Shown: one piece after another, positions 8,498 through 18,255 of the stretch | How positions within the stretch are numbered: position 1 is the first letter of the stretch | How the letters are laid out: each line of letters starts with the position of its first letter | Assembly: GCA_013813715.1 (NCBI GenBank) | Contig: JACCRF010000175.1 | Location: 1-55,467 of the forward strand | Reading direction: 5' to 3' | DNA: 55,467 nt | Origin: Gemmatimonadaceae bacterium | GTDB taxonomy: Bacteria; Gemmatimonadota; Gemmatimonadetes; Gemmatimonadales; Gemmatimonadaceae | Translations under genes and position numbers: made by a program | The notes under the pieces: model-generated | Told to the model about the DNA's origin: nothing | The model's database searches: none | The model's input: the letters and a program-made list of their open reading frames with translations, nothing else

Positions 8498-9778
8498 TCA
8501 GATGCCGATCTTCGGGTTGTTGAGCCTTTCGGCCTGGGGCAGCGGGAAGCAGAGCTGCGTGCCGTACGAGCCGCCGCCAAAATGATACGGCGTGCCGACC
8601 GCCGGCTGAAGCGTGATTCCAAACCGGATGATGTCGCCGAGATGCTGGCTCTCGAGGAACAGCTCCCGGCGGCGCTGGTCGATAAGCTCGGCCAGGTACT
8701 CCGCCTGCGTCGTACCGGTGAATGCTCCCTGTCCGCCGCGCGCCCTCGAAGCAGCGAGGATTGGAAGCGCTGTGGCAAGGCTTCCCGCTCTGATGTCGGC
8801 CTCGGCGACGATAAGCTGCGCTTCCTCATACGACGCGAGCGGTATCGGAGCACTCACGCTTGTGTACTTCGTCTGGTAGAAATGACGAATTCCCGGAGCG
8901 CTGGTAGTGTTCGTCGCCACGATCGGCACGCGCGTGTCGACCATTGTACGGTATGGCTCGCCAACCGAGCTCTGGTCGCCAGTGACCGAGTTGTCGCTGA
9001 AGACCAGGTTGTTTCTGCGGCCAACGGTCGCCGAGTAGGTTGCGTTCTTCAGGTAGCCTGCGGGTACCTGCTGTGCATCCGCCTTAGCGCCCGGATAGTC
9101 GCCCAGGTTGAGCTTCGCGCGGGCGCGCCCAGCATACGACATCCGCAGTATGTCGGTATTGGCGGTTGCCTGCGCCGTCGTGATCGCCTGCGTGAACAGC
9201 GCGATCGCGCTCCTGAAAACACTGTCGCGCTGGATCTCTCCCCCATAATCGATACTGCGGTCGGGATTGATGCGCGACACGGCCAGCGTGCACATGCCTT
9301 CGCCGAGCATGACGTAGGAGTACGCGGCGTATGCCGCGGCGAATGAGATCAGGCGAGTGCGATTGGGCACCTCCGCGTCGGTCCATCCATTGAGATAGCC
9401 AAGGATGGTCTCCGCGGAATTCCGCGATGTCTGGAGCGGCGAGTAAATGCCGAATGATTGGCATCCGGCCAGCGCGTACCGCCCATCGCTCGAGGTAGTG
9501 GTACGCCGGTCCGACGGGACACGGTCGGCCGTCTGCTGGGCGTAGATGAACTCCTCACCAACAGTAGCGCTCTGGACGACGTATGCGGCGAACGCGCACT
9601 CGAAGTCGGCGATCGCGCCGTCGACGAGAAGCTGCGCGTTGGCGGGCGATTCGACGTTCTCCGCCGGGATGCGGCTGCTCGTCTCGACGACGAGCGGATT
9701 CTCGCAGGCGACGATGGCGGCGAGGGCGAGCAGGCCAGCGAATCGCACTGCGCTGTGCGCAATAGTTGCTTTAGACAT
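8498..9778 (-). CDS. RagB/SusD-family outer-membrane lipoprotein
   Basis: 426 residues. The start at 9778 is chosen because GGAGAA lies about 9 nt upstream and the product then begins with a lipoprotein signal, LLALAAIVAC, Cys being the lipidation site. The body is the all-helical SusD fold: GAIADFECAFAAYV near the N-terminus, a TPR-like middle (ISFAAAYAAYSYVMLGEG), and a C-terminal part with AEYLAELIDQRRRELFLESQHLGD, a common feature of the family (RRxELxxEG/SxxxxD). SusD proteins sit on the cell surface as lids over SusC receptors and capture glycans or peptides. The SusC partner is directly upstream, its stop 39 nt from this start, so the pair is one operon. No hydrolase in the neighbourhood reveals the substrate. 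Confidence 0.92.
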   Translation of the reverse strand: MSKATIAHSAVRFAGLLALAAIVACENPLVVETSSRIPAENVESPANAQLLVDGAIADFECAFAAYVVQSATVGEEFIYAQQTADRVPSDRRTTTSSDGRYALAGCQSFGIYSPLQTSRNSAETILGYLNGWTDAEVPNRTRLISFAAAYAAYSYVMLGEGMCTLAVSRINPDRSIDYGGEIQRDSVFRSAIALFTQAITTAQATANTDILRMSYAGRARAKLNLGDYPGAKADAQQVPAGYLKNATYSATVGRRNNLVFSDNSVTGDQSSVGEPYRTMVDTRVPIVATNTTSAPGIRHFYQTKYTSVSAPIPLASYEEAQLIVAEADIRAGSLATALPILAASRARGGQGAFTGTTQAEYLAELIDQRRRELFLESQHLGDIIRFGITLQPAVGTPYHFGGGSYGTQLCFPLPQAERLNNPKIGI

Positions 9779-9817
9779 TGTGATCGATTCTCCAGTCGTT
9801 GATTGGCTGCGCATGGA

Positions 9818-12800
9818 TCACCAGTCCAGCTTGACGCCGAGAACCCACTGTGACGTCTGCGGGTTTGTCGTCTGTTCGAACTGCGAGAAGCTTCCGCCGC
9901 GGCTGCCGCCGAGGAAGAACGCCTCTGGCTCGAGGCCGGTGTAGTCGGTCCAGGTTGCGAGGTTTCGTCCGGCCAGCGTGATGACGGCCCGGCTGAAGTT
10001 CAGGAATCGCGTGCTGACCGCTGGCAGCGAGTAGGACAAACTCACTTCGCGCAGTTTCGTAAAGCTTGCATCGTTGATGTAGTAGTCGGGGAGTACGTCG
10101 GTGCCCGCCTGGATGCCTGCGATTCTCTTCACGTCAAACTCGGCCGGATAGAAGTTCTCGCGGCAGCGCCCGTTCACCGCGCAGCGGAAGCGGGTGTTGC
10201 CATCCACCTTGTAGTGGCCGCGCTTGAAATCGAGCAGCGCATAGGCCCGGAAGTTCCTGAAGAGAGTGAACGAATTGCCGAAGGAGCCCTCGCTTGTTGG
10301 GATGGTGCGTCCGAGGAAAACGAAGGGAGCGCTGGCGCAGGCAATCGCGCCGCCCTTGTCGTCGTCGCACATGATGTTGATCGCCCGGCCGGCGGCATTC
10401 AGCTCTGCCGAGACGACGCGTTTGTGGAAGTACGACCCGATCGGATAGCCGACCTGGTGTCGCGGTGGCAGCGATCCGGCGCTGACGAGGACGAAATCCT
10501 GGACACGGCACGTGGCGGGATCCGATGTGCCGGGAATGAACCCCGGGCATGCGGTCTGTCTGCGCAGATCAAGAATCTCAAGCGGTGTGGCGAGATCCTC
10601 CACCTCGCTGTCGTTGGTGGAGTGGCCGAATGTCGCTTCCCACTCGAACCGGTCGCGCACGACCGGCTTCAGGCGGAGCAGAAGCTCGGTCCCGGAGTTT
10701 CGCACCGATCCGGCGTTAAACGGCTGCGTGCCCGGAATTCCGATTGAGGGCGCGATCTGCCTGTTGAGAATCGCGTCCACCGTCTTCTTTCGGTACCAGC
10801 TGAACTCAGCCCCGACCCGGTCCTTGAACGCCCCGATGTCGAAGCCCAGCTCGATCTCCTTGCTCCTTTCCGGTCCGAGATCAGGATTGCCGATCGAGAG
10901 CGCGGTCACGGTTGGAACGTCGTTCGGTCCGGTGGCGCTGGTGTACGTCTGGAGCGCCGAGAAGGTGATGGGTTGCTTGCCTGATTCGCCGTAGGCCGCG
11001 CGCAGCTTGAGCGCATCCACTGTCGGGAAGCGCCAGAACCCTTCCTCGCTGATGATCCAGCTTGCGCTGAACTTCGGATAGTATATGCGGTCGAAATTGC
11101 GTCCGAAGGCACTGTTGTCGTCGGCGCGAATCGCCGCCGTGAGGAACAGGCGATCGCCGAAGCCCAGCTGCTCCTGAGCGTAGACGCCGAGCGTCGCGTC
11201 CTCTTCGATGTCGTGACAGGTTCCGCGTCCGACGGTGGTGGCCGATACGGTCGTGATTCCAACTGACGGGAACTGAGACCCGAACGCGCAGGAGATCTCG
11301 AAGTAGTTGCGGTAGTACTGCGTTCCGAACGAGGTAGTCGACTTGATGGACTTCGCCAGGTCGAATGCCGCGGATGCGGAGTAGTCTACCGTGTAGTTGT
11401 TGATAGTCCGGAATGTCATGTCGCGATAGCCGAGCGTCGAGCCAAGGAGTGCCTTGAAGAGAGAATCCTCGAGGCGCCGTCCAAGCTCACTGTTTTCCTC
11501 GCGGGTGCGATCGGTCCCTGCCACCAGCCGGTGCTTTAGCCAGCTCGTCGGCTGCTGGTTCACCTGGACGCCGGCGGTGAACCGGTCAATGATCTGGTAG
11601 AACTCGTAGAATGCGTCGTACGCTTCCGGAATGATGTTGTTGAAGCCTCGCCGCGGATTGGGCTGCCCGTTGGCAAGTAGTGTGTCGTTGCGCGGATTGG
11701 CGTTGATCGTGGTCAGCGTCCGGCCCCCGCAGCCAGCCTCGCACGGAAGCGTAATGTTGCCGTTCGAGTACCCGAGGTTGATTCCAAAATCGAGGCGCGG
11801 GCTGATGGTGGAAGTCAGGTTGAGCCGTCCCGTGCGGCGCTTGACTGTGTTTGTAGGCTCGATGCCTTCGCTGTCCTCGAGACCAGCGGCGGCGAAGTAG
11901 CGGAACAGGTCGGAGCCGCCGCCGGTGCTGAAGTCGTACTCGCGGAGAGGGCCCTTCCCGAACACAGGCGTCCCGCGCGCATTCTCGAGATCTATGATGT
12001 CGATCGAGACGGTGTCGCGTACCGCATCGCTCGTTTGCCCGGCCTTTCTGATTGTCTCGTAGTTCACCGGCCATCGGCCTTCCGGATCCCGGAGGTAGTT
12101 CACACCCTGTCTGGTGGCGAATGTCCAGCGCGGTTTGCCGCTCGAACCTTTCTTCGTGATGATCTGGATGACGCCGTTCGATGCTTCGGTTCCGTACAGC
12201 GTCGCCGCCGCGGGACCCTTGATCACCTCGACGGATTCGATGTCGTCGGGATTGAAGTCGTTGATGCGCGAGATGGAGGTGGATCCGAAGCCCTGATTGA
12301 TCGGGCCGGTCGAAGGCGCGCCGTTGACGCGGATGCCGTCCACGTAGATCAGCGGCTCGTTCGAGAGCGAAAGGCTGGATGCGCCGCGGATGCGGATGCG
12401 GGCGCCGGTGCCGACGTTGCCAGTCGATGGAATGATGATCAGGCCGGGCACTCTTCCATTGAGAAGCTGCTGAAAGCTGTTGACCGTCGCCTTCTCGGTG
12501 ACGTCGGCGGCGTTGACCATCGATACCGCGTTTCCGATCTCACGGAGCGCCTGGCCGCCAGCGGTTCCGGTGACAATGACTTCATCGAGCGCGACGGACT
12601 GCTCGATGAGCGGAATGCGAAGACTGACTTCGCCAACGACTGCCGGAACGGTTGACATCCGGAATCCGATTCGACGCACCTCGAGAGTGGCGTTGGTTCC
12701 GGAGAGTCCGCCGATCCTGAACCGTCCGTTGGCATCCGTAATTGCGCCGAGCGTCGTTCCCTGTATGCGCACCTGAGCGCCGGGAACGGGGTTGGCGAAC

Positions 12801-12959
12801 GTCCCTCCGACTACGACACCGGATATTGAGCCTGTCTGCGCAGATAGAGCAGCGGATGAAGGTCGCGAGTAGCGCGAGCGCTACCAGTTGCAGGACTTTT
12901 CGCAGGGCGCAGGGCGACGAGCCTCGCGAGCGTCCTATCAAGGACAAAAGGAATTCCAT
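9818..12959 (-). CDS. SusC/RagA-family TonB-linked receptor, frameshifted near its signal peptide
   Basis: The uninterrupted frame runs from about 12880 to 9818 and encodes the carboxypeptidase-regulatory-like domain (GSISGVVVGGTFANPVPGA), plug (NSFQQLLNGRVPG, ARIRIRGASS) and barrel, ending in the aromatic VLGVKLDW. Its first in-frame start (GTG 12772) would cut into the first domain and leave no signal peptide. A signal peptide (KVLQLVALALLATFI) is present in a second frame starting at ATG 12959. Removing one base near 12852-12858 joins ATFI to AALSAQTG and gives 1046 residues, since 3142 nt is one more than a multiple of three. Either the gene carries a +1 frameshift or the base is a sequencing or assembly error. 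It works with the SusD-like lipoprotein just downstream to import an unknown ligand. Confidence 0.88.
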
Positions 12960-13263
12960 AGAAAGTCACCCGGCAGGATGTGGGAATCCGCGTCGCCGAT
13001 CAGTGGGCGACGCAGTGGAATTGCTGGCGGCTCTATTGTACCGGCGTGTCCCACATGCGGCAAGTCAACATTTCGAGTCAACATTCGAGCGAACGCTCGA
13101 GTGTCGGGGCGAGCCGTAGATCGCCTGCTCATCATGGCCAACCAGGCGCGTCTCGACTTCCGACACCGGCCCCCGTGCACGCATGAGCCGGATTGCCGGG
13201 TTTACCGGGTGAATGAAGCGGTGTTGCCTAGTGCGAGCGATACTGCCGCCGTATCATGGCGTG
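12960..13263. other. Divergent intergenic region between susC-like and antiporter genes
   Basis: About 300 nt separating divergently transcribed genes, so it should hold both promoters. The one structure I can point to is the near-perfect palindrome at 13081-13104. Open frames across it look like chance frames. Confidence 0.4.
13081..13104. promoter_or_regulatory. Palindrome, possible operator
   Basis: ACATTCGAGCG and CGCTCGAGTGT are inverted around AA with 10 of 11 positions matching. No T-run follows, and it lies between divergent genes about 160 nt before the antiporter start, which fits a dimeric regulator site better than a terminator. No regulator gene is adjacent. Confidence 0.35.
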
Positions 13264-15381
13264 ATGGAGAACGCGCACGCATTCCTCCAAAATCTGGCGC
13301 TGGTGCTCTGCACGGCGGCGATCACGACGATCGTGTTCCAGAAACTTCGGCAGCCGGTGGTGTTCGGCTACCTGCTGGCCGGCATGATCGTGGGCCCGTA
13401 CGTGCCCATTCCGCTGGCCGCCGACGAAGCGATGGTGCGCACACTCTCCGAGCTCGGCGTGATTCTGCTCATGTTCTCGCTCGGGCTGGAGTTCCGCCTC
13501 CGCCGGGTGGGACAGATCGCCGCGACTGCCGGACTCGCGGCACTGCTGGAGACGAGCATCATGTTCGGCCTCGGCTACCTCGCCGCGCAGATGCTGGGGT
13601 GGACCGCGCTCGAGAGCATCTTCACCGGCGGAATTGTCGCGATCTCCAGCACTACCATCATCGCCAAGGCGTTCGACGAGAAGGGCGTGCAGGGCAGGAT
13701 CCGTGAGACGGTATTCGGCATTCTCATCGTGGAGGATCTAGTAGCGATCATTCTGATCGCGCTACTCACCGCGACTGCCAAGGGATCGGGTCTTTCGGCG
13801 CAGGAGCTGGGGTTGACCGTCGTTCGCCTTGTCACGTTCCTCGCGGCGCTGATTGGCATCGGGCTTCTCATCGTGCCGCGGATCGTTCGCGGCGTGGTCA
13901 GACTGGATCGCGCGGAGACGACGCTCGTCGCGAGCATCGGCATCTGCTTCGCCGCCGCCTACATCGCGCTCGTGTTCGGGTACTCGGTGGCGCTCGGCGC
14001 ATTCATCGCGGGGTCGCTGATCGCCGAGTCGGGCGAGTCGCCGGTTGTTGAACGCCTCGTCCATCCCGTACGCGACATGTTCGTCGCGATATTCTTTGTG
14101 TCGGTCGGGATGCTTATCGATCCTCGTGTTGTCGCGGAGCACGCCGGGGCAGTCGTCGCGCTGACAATACTCGTGATCACGGGGAAGGTGATCGCGGTTA
14201 GCGCGGGAGCGTTTGTCACGGGGAACAGCCTCCGCTCATCCATGCAGGCGGGCATGAGCCTCGCTCAGATCGGCGAGTTCTCGTTCATCATCGCCGCCGT
14301 CGGACTTTCGTCAGGGGCAACGCGGGAGTTCCTCTATCCGGTGGCGGTCACGGTCTCCGCGATTACGACGCTCACCACGCCGTGGCTCATCGCCGCCGCG
14401 CAGCCCGCCGCGATGTGGGTGGACCGGAAGCTGCCGCACGCGATGCAGACCTCGCTCGCGCTCTATGGGTCGTGGATAGAGCGAATGCGGAGCGCACCGG
14501 GAGCGAGCGGGCGGTCACGAACGCGGCGTCTCGTGCGCGTGATCCTCATCGATGCGGTCGGCCTCGCCGCGATCATCATCGGCGCGGCCGCAGAAAAGGG
14601 AAGGGCGACGGCTCTGCTGCAGCGATGGACCGGCGTGGCTGAATCCACTGTACCGATGCTGATAATCGCCGCTGCGATCGTACTTTCTGTTCCCCTCGTA
14701 TGGGGGATCGTGAGAAGCGCGCGCATGCTCGGTTTCCTGCTCGCGGTCCGGGCGCTGCCGACGGCGGGCAGGAGAAAGGTGGATTTCGCCGTCGCCCCGC
14801 GCCGCGCACTCGTCACGATGCTTCAGCTCGGGACGCTCTTTCTCGTTGGCGCTCCGCTCGTCGCGATCACGCAGCCTTTTCTTCCGAGGTTCCCCGGCCT
14901 GGCGGTGCTCGGGCTTTTCACGCTCGTGCTGGGCTTCGCGTTCTGGAGGAGCGCGCTCAACCTTCAGGATCACGCTCAGGCCGGCGCGCAGGCGATCGTC
15001 GCCGCCCTCACGCCGAAGCTCGGGACCGAGGACGATCCGGAAGATCTTGTCCGCACGATGGAGCATGTGGCGATACTTCTGCCCGGGTTGGGCGAGCCGG
15101 TTCCGGTGAGGATCACCGAGCGGAGCCCGTCGGTAGACCGCTCGCTCGCCGAGCTGAATGTGCGCGGCATGACGGGCGCGACGATTCTCGCGATAACGAG
15201 AAAGGGCGACACGGGCGAAAAGGTGATGGTGCCGACGGGAAAGGAAACGCTGCGCGCCGGCGACGTACTCGCGCTCGCGGGTTCGAGGGAAGCGGTAGAT
15301 GCGGCGCGCGATCTCCTGACTGTCTCGCGGCGCGGCCAGGAAAAACTAGCGGGGCTATCAGCTGTCCCTTCCGGGAAGTGA
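13264..15381 (+). CDS. CPA2-family monovalent cation:proton antiporter (KefB-like) with TrkA-C domain
   Basis: 705 residues from ATG 13264, which places the first membrane helix right after the short N-terminus; an upstream in-frame ATG would add 17 residues. Residues about 5-385 are the Na+/H+ exchanger core (QPVVFGYLLAGMIVGP, LSELGVILLMFSLGLEF, GLSLAQIGEFSF-like MSLAQIGEFSFII). About 430-580 adds four more hydrophobic segments, then a TrkA-C regulatory domain (about 600-690, PVRITERSPSVDRSLAELNV, VPTGKETLRAGDVLALAG). No NAD-binding TrkA-N Rossmann domain is visible between them, unlike KefB/KefC. It likely exchanges K+ or Na+ for H+ at the inner membrane under ligand control through TrkA-C. 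It stands alone, divergent from the SusC-like gene. Confidence 0.92.
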   Translation: MENAHAFLQNLALVLCTAAITTIVFQKLRQPVVFGYLLAGMIVGPYVPIPLAADEAMVRTLSELGVILLMFSLGLEFRLRRVGQIAATAGLAALLETSIMFGLGYLAAQMLGWTALESIFTGGIVAISSTTIIAKAFDEKGVQGRIRETVFGILIVEDLVAIILIALLTATAKGSGLSAQELGLTVVRLVTFLAALIGIGLLIVPRIVRGVVRLDRAETTLVASIGICFAAAYIALVFGYSVALGAFIAGSLIAESGESPVVERLVHPVRDMFVAIFFVSVGMLIDPRVVAEHAGAVVALTILVITGKVIAVSAGAFVTGNSLRSSMQAGMSLAQIGEFSFIIAAVGLSSGATREFLYPVAVTVSAITTLTTPWLIAAAQPAAMWVDRKLPHAMQTSLALYGSWIERMRSAPGASGRSRTRRLVRVILIDAVGLAAIIIGAAAEKGRATALLQRWTGVAESTVPMLIIAAAIVLSVPLVWGIVRSARMLGFLLAVRALPTAGRRKVDFAVAPRRALVTMLQLGTLFLVGAPLVAITQPFLPRFPGLAVLGLFTLVLGFAFWRSALNLQDHAQAGAQAIVAALTPKLGTEDDPEDLVRTMEHVAILLPGLGEPVPVRITERSPSVDRSLAELNVRGMTGATILAITRKGDTGEKVMVPTGKETLRAGDVLALAGSREAVDAARDLLTVSRRGQEKLAGLSAVPSGK

Positions 15382-15548
15382 GAAAATCAAGGGCATTACC
15401 TCAAGGGTCCCCGCTATCGGTCATCAACGTTGTACGACTATTGTAAGGGCTGTGGCGCGTTTGAAACCCATGTTCAATATTTGACTCCACCTTCTCCGCG
15501 GCGCTCCGGCTTCGACGGACAAGTGATCACTCCTTTATCCCAACAGCC

Positions 15549-17582
15549 ATGTCAATCAAGATCTCGTCCGGGCTTCTGGCACCGGCGCTAGCCGTCATCG
15601 CGATGGGCTGCGCCCAGGCATCAGCAAAGCAGACGCAGGCGCCCAAACCGGCATCCGGGCAGGCGGCATCCGGGCAGGCGGCATCCGGGCAGGCGGCCGC
15701 CTCCGCCGCAAAGCCCGCGGGTGCTGCAGCCGCTGGAGCGGCGGAAAAAAAGACCATCGCCGCGACCGTCAAGAACATGAAGAAGCACGATGGCCTTTTC
15801 ACCGTCTATCAGGACACCGCGAACGGCTCGGTCATGGTATCTGTGTCGAAAGACAAGATCGGTAAGGAATTCGTGTACTTCACCCACATCGTGGATGCGC
15901 CGGTCACCGCTGGAATGTTCCGCGGCGCGTTCGGGTCGAACAACGTCTTCACCGTTCGCAGGCATTTCAACCGCCTCGAGTTCGTGACGCAGAACGACGG
16001 ATTCTGGTTCGACTCCGGTAACGCGCTCTCGCGTGCGGCGTCGGCGAACATCAGCCCCGCCGTCTTCGCGGTGCAGGAAATCGCCGGCGAGGACAGCACG
16101 ACTTTTCTCATCAAGGGTGACGACCTCTTTCTGACGGAAGCATTCGCCCAGGTGAAGCCGACGGCCAACCCGACCGCACGGCCAGGCGAGAACTTCACGC
16201 TCGGTACGCTAAGCAAGGGGAAGACGCGCGTGACGCGGGTGAAGAACTATCCGCTCAACACAGACGTCACGGTGGAGTACGTCTACGAGAATCCGGCGCC
16301 GTGGAATCGCGGAAACCGTGACATCACCGATGCGCGCAACGTCACGATCGCCGTACAGCACAGTCTCATCGAGATGCCGAAGAACGGATACGTTCCGCGC
16401 TTCGACGATCCGCGTGTTGGCTACTTCACGCAGGAACAGACGGATCAGGTATCGGTGAGCGCCGCACCGTATCGCGACCTCATCAACCGCTGGCACCTGG
16501 TGAAGAAAGATCCGAGCGCCGCGTTGTCGGACCCGGTCGAGCCGATTACGTGGTGGATCGAGAACACCACGCCCGTCGAGTTCCGGGATGCGATTGCGAA
16601 AGGCGTGCTGGCATGGAACCCCGCATTCGAAGCGGCGGGTTTCCGGAATGCTATGGTCGTAAAAATCCAACCCGATGACGCCGACTGGGACGCCGGCGAC
16701 ATGCGCTACAACGTTCTCCGGTGGACGTCGTCGCCCAACCCCCCGTTCGGCGGCTACGGCCCGAGCTTCGTGAATCCGCGCACCGGCCAGATCCTTGGCG
16801 CGGACATCATGCTCGAGTACATCTTCGTCACCAATCGCGTGCGCCAGGAAAAGGCGTTCGGGACTGCGGCACTCGGGATGGAGTCGATGGACGAGGAGAG
16901 CCCGGCGAAGTTCTGCTCGCTGGCCGACCAGCTCCAGCTGAACGTGTTGGCTGGCCGGCAGGCGCTCGTCGCCAACGGCGCGTCGCAGATCGAGATGCGC
17001 GACTACATCAACCAGGCGGTCGTTTCGCTCGTGCTGCATGAGGTTGGTCACACGCTTGGCCTGAACCACAACATGAAGGCGAGTCAGATGCTGTCGCCGA
17101 AGGAGATCAACGACCGCTCGATCACCGGCCGTGTCGGCGGCATGGGGTCGGTGATGGACTACGACATCGTGAACCTCGCGCGGAAAGGTCAGACGCAGGG
17201 TGACTTCTTCGCGCACAAGGCCGGACCGTACGACGTCTGGGCGATCCAGTTCGGCTACACGCCGGCGCTCACCGACGCGTCAGCCGAGCGTGCGCGTCAG
17301 AACGCGTTGCTCGCGCGCTCAACCGAGTCGGCGCTCGCCTTCGGCAACGATGCCGACGACATGCGCTCGGCCGGCGGCGGAATCGATCCGCGCGTCAACA
17401 CGAACGACATGACGAACGACGCGATCGGCTATGCGTCGGAGCGCTTCGAGATTATCGACGACTTGATGAAGACGCTGCCGGCCCGCTACAGCGCGCCCGG
17501 CCAGTCGTATCACGAGATGCGCAACGCCTACCTTGTGCTGAGCGGCCAGCAGAACATCTCCGCCAACGTCATCTCGCGATAA
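15549..17582 (+). CDS. Zinc-dependent metalloprotease (DUF5117/DUF5118), N-terminal part before an internal stop
   Basis: 677 residues to the TAA at 17580-17582. It starts with a lipoprotein signal (LAVIAMGC) and a low-complexity Ala/Gly/Gln linker containing ASGQA three times. It continues with DUF5118-like and DUF5117-like regions (about 65-330) and a metzincin-type site HEVGHTLGLNH at 497-507 (His497, His501, His507 for zinc, Glu498 as base). A Met-turn candidate is SVMDYDIVN. The family normally runs to about 850 residues. The missing C-terminal part continues in the same frame directly after the TAA, so one nonsense codon splits the gene. The active site lies in this part, but the lost segment is conserved and the product is probably impaired. 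Likely exported and anchored to a membrane; substrate unknown. Confidence 0.9.
   Translation: MSIKISSGLLAPALAVIAMGCAQASAKQTQAPKPASGQAASGQAASGQAAASAAKPAGAAAAGAAEKKTIAATVKNMKKHDGLFTVYQDTANGSVMVSVSKDKIGKEFVYFTHIVDAPVTAGMFRGAFGSNNVFTVRRHFNRLEFVTQNDGFWFDSGNALSRAASANISPAVFAVQEIAGEDSTTFLIKGDDLFLTEAFAQVKPTANPTARPGENFTLGTLSKGKTRVTRVKNYPLNTDVTVEYVYENPAPWNRGNRDITDARNVTIAVQHSLIEMPKNGYVPRFDDPRVGYFTQEQTDQVSVSAAPYRDLINRWHLVKKDPSAALSDPVEPITWWIENTTPVEFRDAIAKGVLAWNPAFEAAGFRNAMVVKIQPDDADWDAGDMRYNVLRWTSSPNPPFGGYGPSFVNPRTGQILGADIMLEYIFVTNRVRQEKAFGTAALGMESMDEESPAKFCSLADQLQLNVLAGRQALVANGASQIEMRDYINQAVVSLVLHEVGHTLGLNHNMKASQMLSPKEINDRSITGRVGGMGSVMDYDIVNLARKGQTQGDFFAHKAGPYDVWAIQFGYTPALTDASAERARQNALLARSTESALAFGNDADDMRSAGGGIDPRVNTNDMTNDAIGYASERFEIIDDLMKTLPARYSAPGQSYHEMRNAYLVLSGQQNISANVISR
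15651..15695 (+). repeat. 15-bp tandem repeat, three perfect copies
   Basis: GCATCCGGGCAGGCG occurs three times head to tail inside the metalloprotease linker and encodes repeated Ala-Ser-Gly-Gln-Ala. As a whole-codon repeat it can change copy number without shifting the frame. Confidence 0.95.
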
Positions 17583-17591
17583 ATCGGGGGC

Positions 17592-18194
17592 GTGTACGTG
17601 GATCGCGCCTTCACCGGCCAGCCCGGTGCGACGAAGCCGTTCACGCCGGTGAACCGGGCCGATCAGAAGCGCGCGATGAGCTCCCTGTCGAAGCTCGTCT
17701 TCGCTCCGACGGCGTTCCTCGCTCCGCAGACCGTATACAATCACCTCCAGATGCAGCGCCGCGGCTTCAACTTCTTCGGACAGCCCGAGGATCCGAAGAT
17801 TCACGAGCGCGTGCTGAATACGCAGAAGAACGTGCTCAACCACCTTCTCCACCCGCGCGTGCTCACCCGCATCACCGACTCGCGGATGTACGGCAACGAG
17901 TATCAGCTCGCCGAGGTGATGTCGGACCTGACGGCGGCGATCTTCGCGGCGGATGCGCGTGGAAGCGTTAACACCTTCCGGCAGAACGTCCAGCTGGAAT
18001 ACGTGAATCGTCTCACCGCGATGATCACGCCGCCGACTAAAGCGGCCTTCGACTATCCCTCGCAATCGGCCGCACTGGCCAACCTGCGGTCGATTCAGCG
18101 GATGCTGAGCGGCAAGTCGGGCGGAAGCGCGGAGACGGCGGCGCACACGCGGCACGTGCTGTTCGCGATCGAAAAGGCGCTGAAGACGGACTGA
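17592..18194 (+). CDS. Detached C-terminal part of the zinc metalloprotease
   Basis: About 200 residues in the same frame as the upstream metalloprotease, separated from it only by the TAA at 17580-17582. Translation across the stop reads NVISR-stop-IGGVYVDRAF, and the GGVYVxR stretch plus FTPVNRADQKRAMSSL are what members of the DUF5117 metalloprotease family have at this point. The listed GTG start lies inside that conserved stretch and has no ribosome binding site, so independent translation is unlikely. The segment (helical, GFNFFGQPEDPKIHERVLNTQ onward) is the family's conserved C-terminal region. It is best read as the tail of a gene interrupted by one nonsense mutation, by a sequencing error, or by a read-through stop. 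It ends 21 nt before a strong terminator. Confidence 0.75.
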   Translation: MYVDRAFTGQPGATKPFTPVNRADQKRAMSSLSKLVFAPTAFLAPQTVYNHLQMQRRGFNFFGQPEDPKIHERVLNTQKNVLNHLLHPRVLTRITDSRMYGNEYQLAEVMSDLTAAIFAADARGSVNTFRQNVQLEYVNRLTAMITPPTKAAFDYPSQSAALANLRSIQRMLSGKSGGSAETAAHTRHVLFAIEKALKTD

Positions 18195-18214
18195 CCGCCG
18201 CTGCGGTTGGAAGA

Positions 18215-18250
18215 GGGGCGGGGATGAGAGTCCCTGCCCCTTTTCTTGTC
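18215..18250 (+). terminator. Rho-independent terminator of the metalloprotease gene
   Basis: GGGGCGGGGA (18215-18224) pairs with TCCCTGCCCC (18231-18240), ten pairs including one G-T, with a 6-nt loop, followed by TTTTCTTGTC. It lies between the metalloprotease stop and the convergent kinase gene. Confidence 0.8.
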
Positions 18251-18255
18251 TGCTG

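Noticed and set aside
12888-13706. Plus-strand open frame spanning the receptor start and antiporter start
   Set aside because: It runs across the divergent promoter region and into the antiporter in the wrong frame; no family resemblance.
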